From assembly GCA_013396915.1 (NCBI GenBank), contig VWZL01002568.1, positions 141,294 through 205,293 of the forward strand: DNA of 64,000 nt, in the 5' to 3' direction. This document shows, one piece after another, positions 60,705 through 64,000 of this stretch. Source of the stretch: Stercorarius parasiticus. Taxonomy: Eukaryota; Chordata; Aves; Charadriiformes; Stercorariidae. The stretch's first letter is position 1. Every line of letters begins with the position of its first letter. The translations under genes were made by a program, and so were the position numbers. The notes under the pieces were generated by a model. The model did no database searches. It saw only the letters and a list, made by a program, of their open reading frames with translations, and had not been told where the DNA came from.

Positions 60705-62484
60705 TAAGTTAGGCTGTCTAGTACGGGAGTTGAGGAAAAATGGATGGAGCTTTATCTTCAACATCCAGTCAAGAATTGCAATAGCAGGGGGAGCTCGCTA
60801 GGAGAGGTTAATGATGATGCTGAGAACTCAGTCCACTGAAGCATTGACCCGTCTACTGCATCCCTGAGGAAACATGGTTTTCACATTAGATACGTGAGTC
60901 GCGACACAGCTCCTATTATTTCCTTATGCTTTGGAGAACCAAAAATGCTTTTTAAAGGTGTATGTCGAGGGGATGGGGGGAAGATCTGTGGCTTTGTTTC
61001 TGAGGTTAAGCCATTTGTCCTAAAGAGTGTCTGTGGGAAGTGATTTCCCAGCCCTTCAGCAAAGGAATTGGAACTTCTCTCCTACCACTGTGTTATGAGG
61101 ACTGCGAGGTTCCTTTGTTCGGTAATATTTTTACTTAGACCATAAGAATTTGTTTCCTTGTATGATGGGCAGAAAAAAATAAACCCCACCCAGAACCCCT
61201 GAATGGCTCAGTTTTTGTTATAATCTAATATCTGAATGCAGGTTAGTCATATTATATCAGTGTATTTCTCACTGTTTGTAGTGATGATCTGAAATTTGAT
61301 CCAATAGCTTTTGGATGAGCTCTTTGAATCAGTACATAGTTGAGTGTAGAAGGATCAGGCCTGTTTAAATCCTGTACGCAGTCGGAAAAGTGCGCAGAGG
61401 TTGCTGTCACCCAAAGGGAGGTTACCAAAAGCGAGCCAAAAGGGGCCGTTGCTGGGAACGTGGAATGGTTCAGCGCTCACAAAGAGCGAAACCAAATGTA
61501 AGTTATCAGGTCGTGCTGTATGACCTTCAGTAACGAAGTGATACTCATCAACGAGTTATATTATATATGCCACATACACTACACAGATTCAACCGAGAAG
61601 ACTCAACTGACATTGGGGGATTTTTCTCTTTATTGGGACTGTTTTCCTGCAAAAAAAGCTTTAGCTCTACAAACTGAGCTTCTTTTTTAACAATACTTTT
61701 TTTTTTTTTTGGCCATATATTCCACATCCTAGAGATAAACATATCCTGAAAGTAGCCAGAAGAGGTTTTATACCCATAGATTACGATGACATTTAAATGT
61801 CTGTATCCTGAATTGATCCTTGATTCGGCTACAAAAAGAGGGGTGGGGGAGGTGAAGGGGGTGCAAAAGGAAGAAGGAAAGGGGAAATCCCATATTTCCA
61901 ATTATTTATGATTTTTTTTTCAAGTGAGTAGTATTCAAAGGGAAGTTTCGCATAAATTTTGTACAAATTTGATGCAAACCTATGAAATTGCGTTTAACCA
62001 AAAATTTTGGAAAAAGATTATGCTTTTCAAAATTCTATCTAATCTTACAGCAGTTTCTTGAGAAGGCTGAAAGTTTTATTCTTTTTTTTTCTTGATTATT
62101 TTCCATATATAAGTGTAGTGCTTTCTTTCTCTCGTGACATGCATAGAAAACTCTTTGTCCACACGTAAAGGCTGCTATTCCTGGGAGACAGGTGTATTGC
62201 TGGAAGAGGCTGTAAATATACAGCAGATTGGTTTAGTCATGAAAAGTGCTTTTCTGCATCCTGAATGGAAACAGGTGAAGTAGTAGTAAAAGGTGCTCAG
62301 GAGTTGAATGTAACGTGTGAGCTTGCAATCTTGGGCTACTGGTAGGTTGTACTAACTGTGCAAAAACTATTGTTCTTTTTGAATATAACTCTACTGGAGT
62401 TGCCGGAACAGCAGCATGTAAAAGGTTTGCAGAACAGTTTGAGTTTTCTCAGTTCCGTGGAACAAACTAAGTCCTATAAATGAT
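60705..62484. other. Intron 1 stretch, nothing recognised
   Basis: Unique AT-rich sequence with a T12 run near 61699-61710 and a GA-rich tract at 61840-61890. No exon or named repeat. Confidence 0.6.
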
Positions 62485-62625
62485 GAAGCCCCATCCCTGG
62501 AGGTGTTCAAGGCCAGGTTGGACGGGGCTTGGAGCAACCTGGTCTGGTGGGAGGTGTCCCTGCCCAGGGCAGGGGGTGGCACTGGATGAGCTTTAAGGTC
62601 CCTTCCAACCCAAACCATTCTATGT
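62485..62625 (+). repeat. CR1 3'-end fragment
   Basis: GAAGCCCCATCCCTGGAGGT then GGTCTGGTGGGAGGTGTCCC leads to CCCAAACCATTCTATG. It is strongly truncated, with little divergence from the 35619 copy, so it is relatively young. Confidence 0.95.
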
Positions 62626-64000
62626 TGAACAGAGCTTCAAAAAAATATTTAGAGGAAAAATTGCTTTTTGTAGAATATCCGCCTTTGTGAAGCAAGCATT
62701 AGGCCATCGTATTTCAGAGTCCTACAGAGTGCTAAGCCTTCCTGTGCTAGCAGCCTGGGTAGAGCCCGGTTGTGTGTTGATATTCCTTGCCAAGTGAAAC
62801 TGAGAGAGAGGAAAATGGGAAGTGATTGCAGCTTTCTTATGCTCCGCTGTTTAGCAAAGCCAAGCAGATCTGGGGGTGAATTAGTCTGGAAGAAATAAAT
62901 GATTACCGTTATTCATTACCACCAGAGAACAAAAGAACAACAACAGAGTAAGGAGGACTTCCATCATGAGGCAGTTTTTGAGCAGCTATGCAGTACACAA
63001 AGTGGCTGCTGCTTGGAGTCGTGTGGCATGTCTGCTTATGTTTTCAAAAATTCCAGGCACTAAGTAATAGGGATTAAGTGAAAATATTAGTCTTAATGTC
63101 ATAAATGTATGAAGCATCTTGAAAACGTGAAGTGGATGTGTTCTGAAGACTCAGGAACCAGAAAATGAGTGAAAGAATGCAAGCACCCTTAAAAAAAAAA
63201 AAAAAAAAAAAAAACAAAAAAAAACCAAAAAAAAAACCCAACCAAACTTGTTTTTAGTGGCTGGTGGGGGCCTGATTTTCCTGTCTGTAAAGTTTATGGC
63301 AATTAATGTACTCTTACACAGTTAATTATTTTACAATAGCAAGGCCTGATGACCCCACATCAGCTGCTCCTTGGGCGAGATCTGCCCTTTAGCTCTTCCT
63401 TTCACCTGGGTCGTGGAGTTTCTGGCTCCTAACGCAGGTAATAACAGAACGTTCAGCAGATCTAGTTGGAGGCTCTGCGTCTAGGGGTGGGTAGGGACTG
63501 CGTGTGTAACGTAAGGTCATTGTATCTGTTCTTTGAAGACCTGCTCTTGCAGCAGCTGGATGGTGAGGAATATCCAATGGGTCAGAGGCTGGCGGGGCTG
63601 TGTGGTGGTATGTGGGGAGGGAGAGTGGGTTGTGGATGGAATTCCCAGTGGCTGGCAAATGGGACAACTAGATGGACTGGGAATGTTTCGTGTAGAAAGG
63701 GAGTTGTTAGGACAGGAGGATCTCCATCTCTTATTCTGTGTCTAGGGGATGTGGTATGGTATCTGCACGATATTTTACTCCTATTTTCTATGGAAGCAAG
63801 AAGCTGAGAGAAGAAAACCAGACTCGTTTTTTGGCTCGAAGGCGTTTCTGTAGCAGTTACTCTGGATCCGTGTGAAGCTGGGTCAGGGTCAGCATTGCCA
63901 CTGAGACTTTAGCCAAGGAGGAAGCCTTGAGGACTTCATCATTTCCCCCAGGCAACACCAGAAGAGAGACAGAAAATGCTGTGTCTGCTTCGAGCTGAAG
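62626..64000. other. Intron 1 stretch to window end
   Basis: No exon was recognised. The 113-codon ORF at 63466-63807 has no known domain. The A-rich tract at 63191-63245 is the only repeat seen. Confidence 0.55.
63191..63245. repeat. Poly-A tract grading into A/C-rich sequence
   Basis: An uninterrupted A24 run (63191-63214) is followed by A runs separated by C and CC, ending in CCCAACCAAAC. It could be the eroded tail of a retrocopy, but the upstream sequence shows no recognisable parent. Confidence 0.9.

Larger units (their letters stand above)
42311..64000 (+). other. GPM6A: GPM6A intron 1 (5' part, continues past window)
   Basis: It starts with the GT donor at 42311 and has no acceptor leading to the GCFECC exon in the window. 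No ORF matches the tetraspan body of the protein, so intron 1 is at least 21.7 kb. Very long introns are usual for this gene in vertebrates. Its first 8 kb is free of recognisable CR1 copies, which then appear at 50475, 54768, 60236 and 62485. Confidence 0.8.

Noticed and set aside
63466..63807. 113-codon ORF near the window end
   Set aside because: No domain, no splice support, G-rich composition; it lies in the intron.
1..64000. CRISPR arrays, bacterial operons, tRNA/rRNA genes, full-length endogenous retroviruses
   Set aside because: No regularly spaced direct repeats, no operon-like ORF packing, no tRNA boxes noticed, and no LTR pair or gag/pol motif seen.

Overview
The window is noncoding-rich vertebrate DNA, almost certainly from a bird. 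It is AT-rich, has no long ORFs outside repeats, and carries about fifteen younger CR1 LINE copies with the typical avian 3' end (CCCTTCCAACCCAAACCATTCTGTGATTCTATG or close variants). Several older CR1 and SINE-like relics are also present. No prokaryotic gene, operon, CRISPR array, tRNA or rRNA was recognised.

The one protein-coding gene I can support is GPM6A (neuronal membrane glycoprotein M6-a, PLP/DM20 family). Its first coding exon lies on the + strand at 42274-42310. It encodes MEENMEEGQTQK plus the first base of the next codon and is followed by a GT donor in phase 1. Everything from 42311 to the window end would be intron 1; exon 2 is not in the window. Positions 1-42273 are upstream DNA, which may lie inside the first intron of longer GPM6A transcripts, since alternative distal promoters are known in mammals.

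Layout: 1-8692 is mostly unique upstream DNA with a few ancient repeat relics. 8693-39875 is CR1-rich in both orientations, including one copy with a long ORF2 C-terminal remnant (30330-31267) and a mixed-age cluster (33651-35860). 39876-42273 is the gene-proximal upstream region; it has a C-rich/A-rich tract, a 26-N gap, and a 184-bp block copied from 40655-40838 and inserted between two single Ns, which looks like an assembly artefact. 42274-42310 is the GPM6A exon. 42311-50474 is a repeat-poor part of intron 1. 50475-64000 is intron with sparse CR1 copies.

I found no convincing new biological system. The observations most worth checking are the assembly defects beside the GPM6A promoter, the CR1-free zone around exon 1, an octamer/CRE motif cluster in intron 1, and several perfect inverted repeats.
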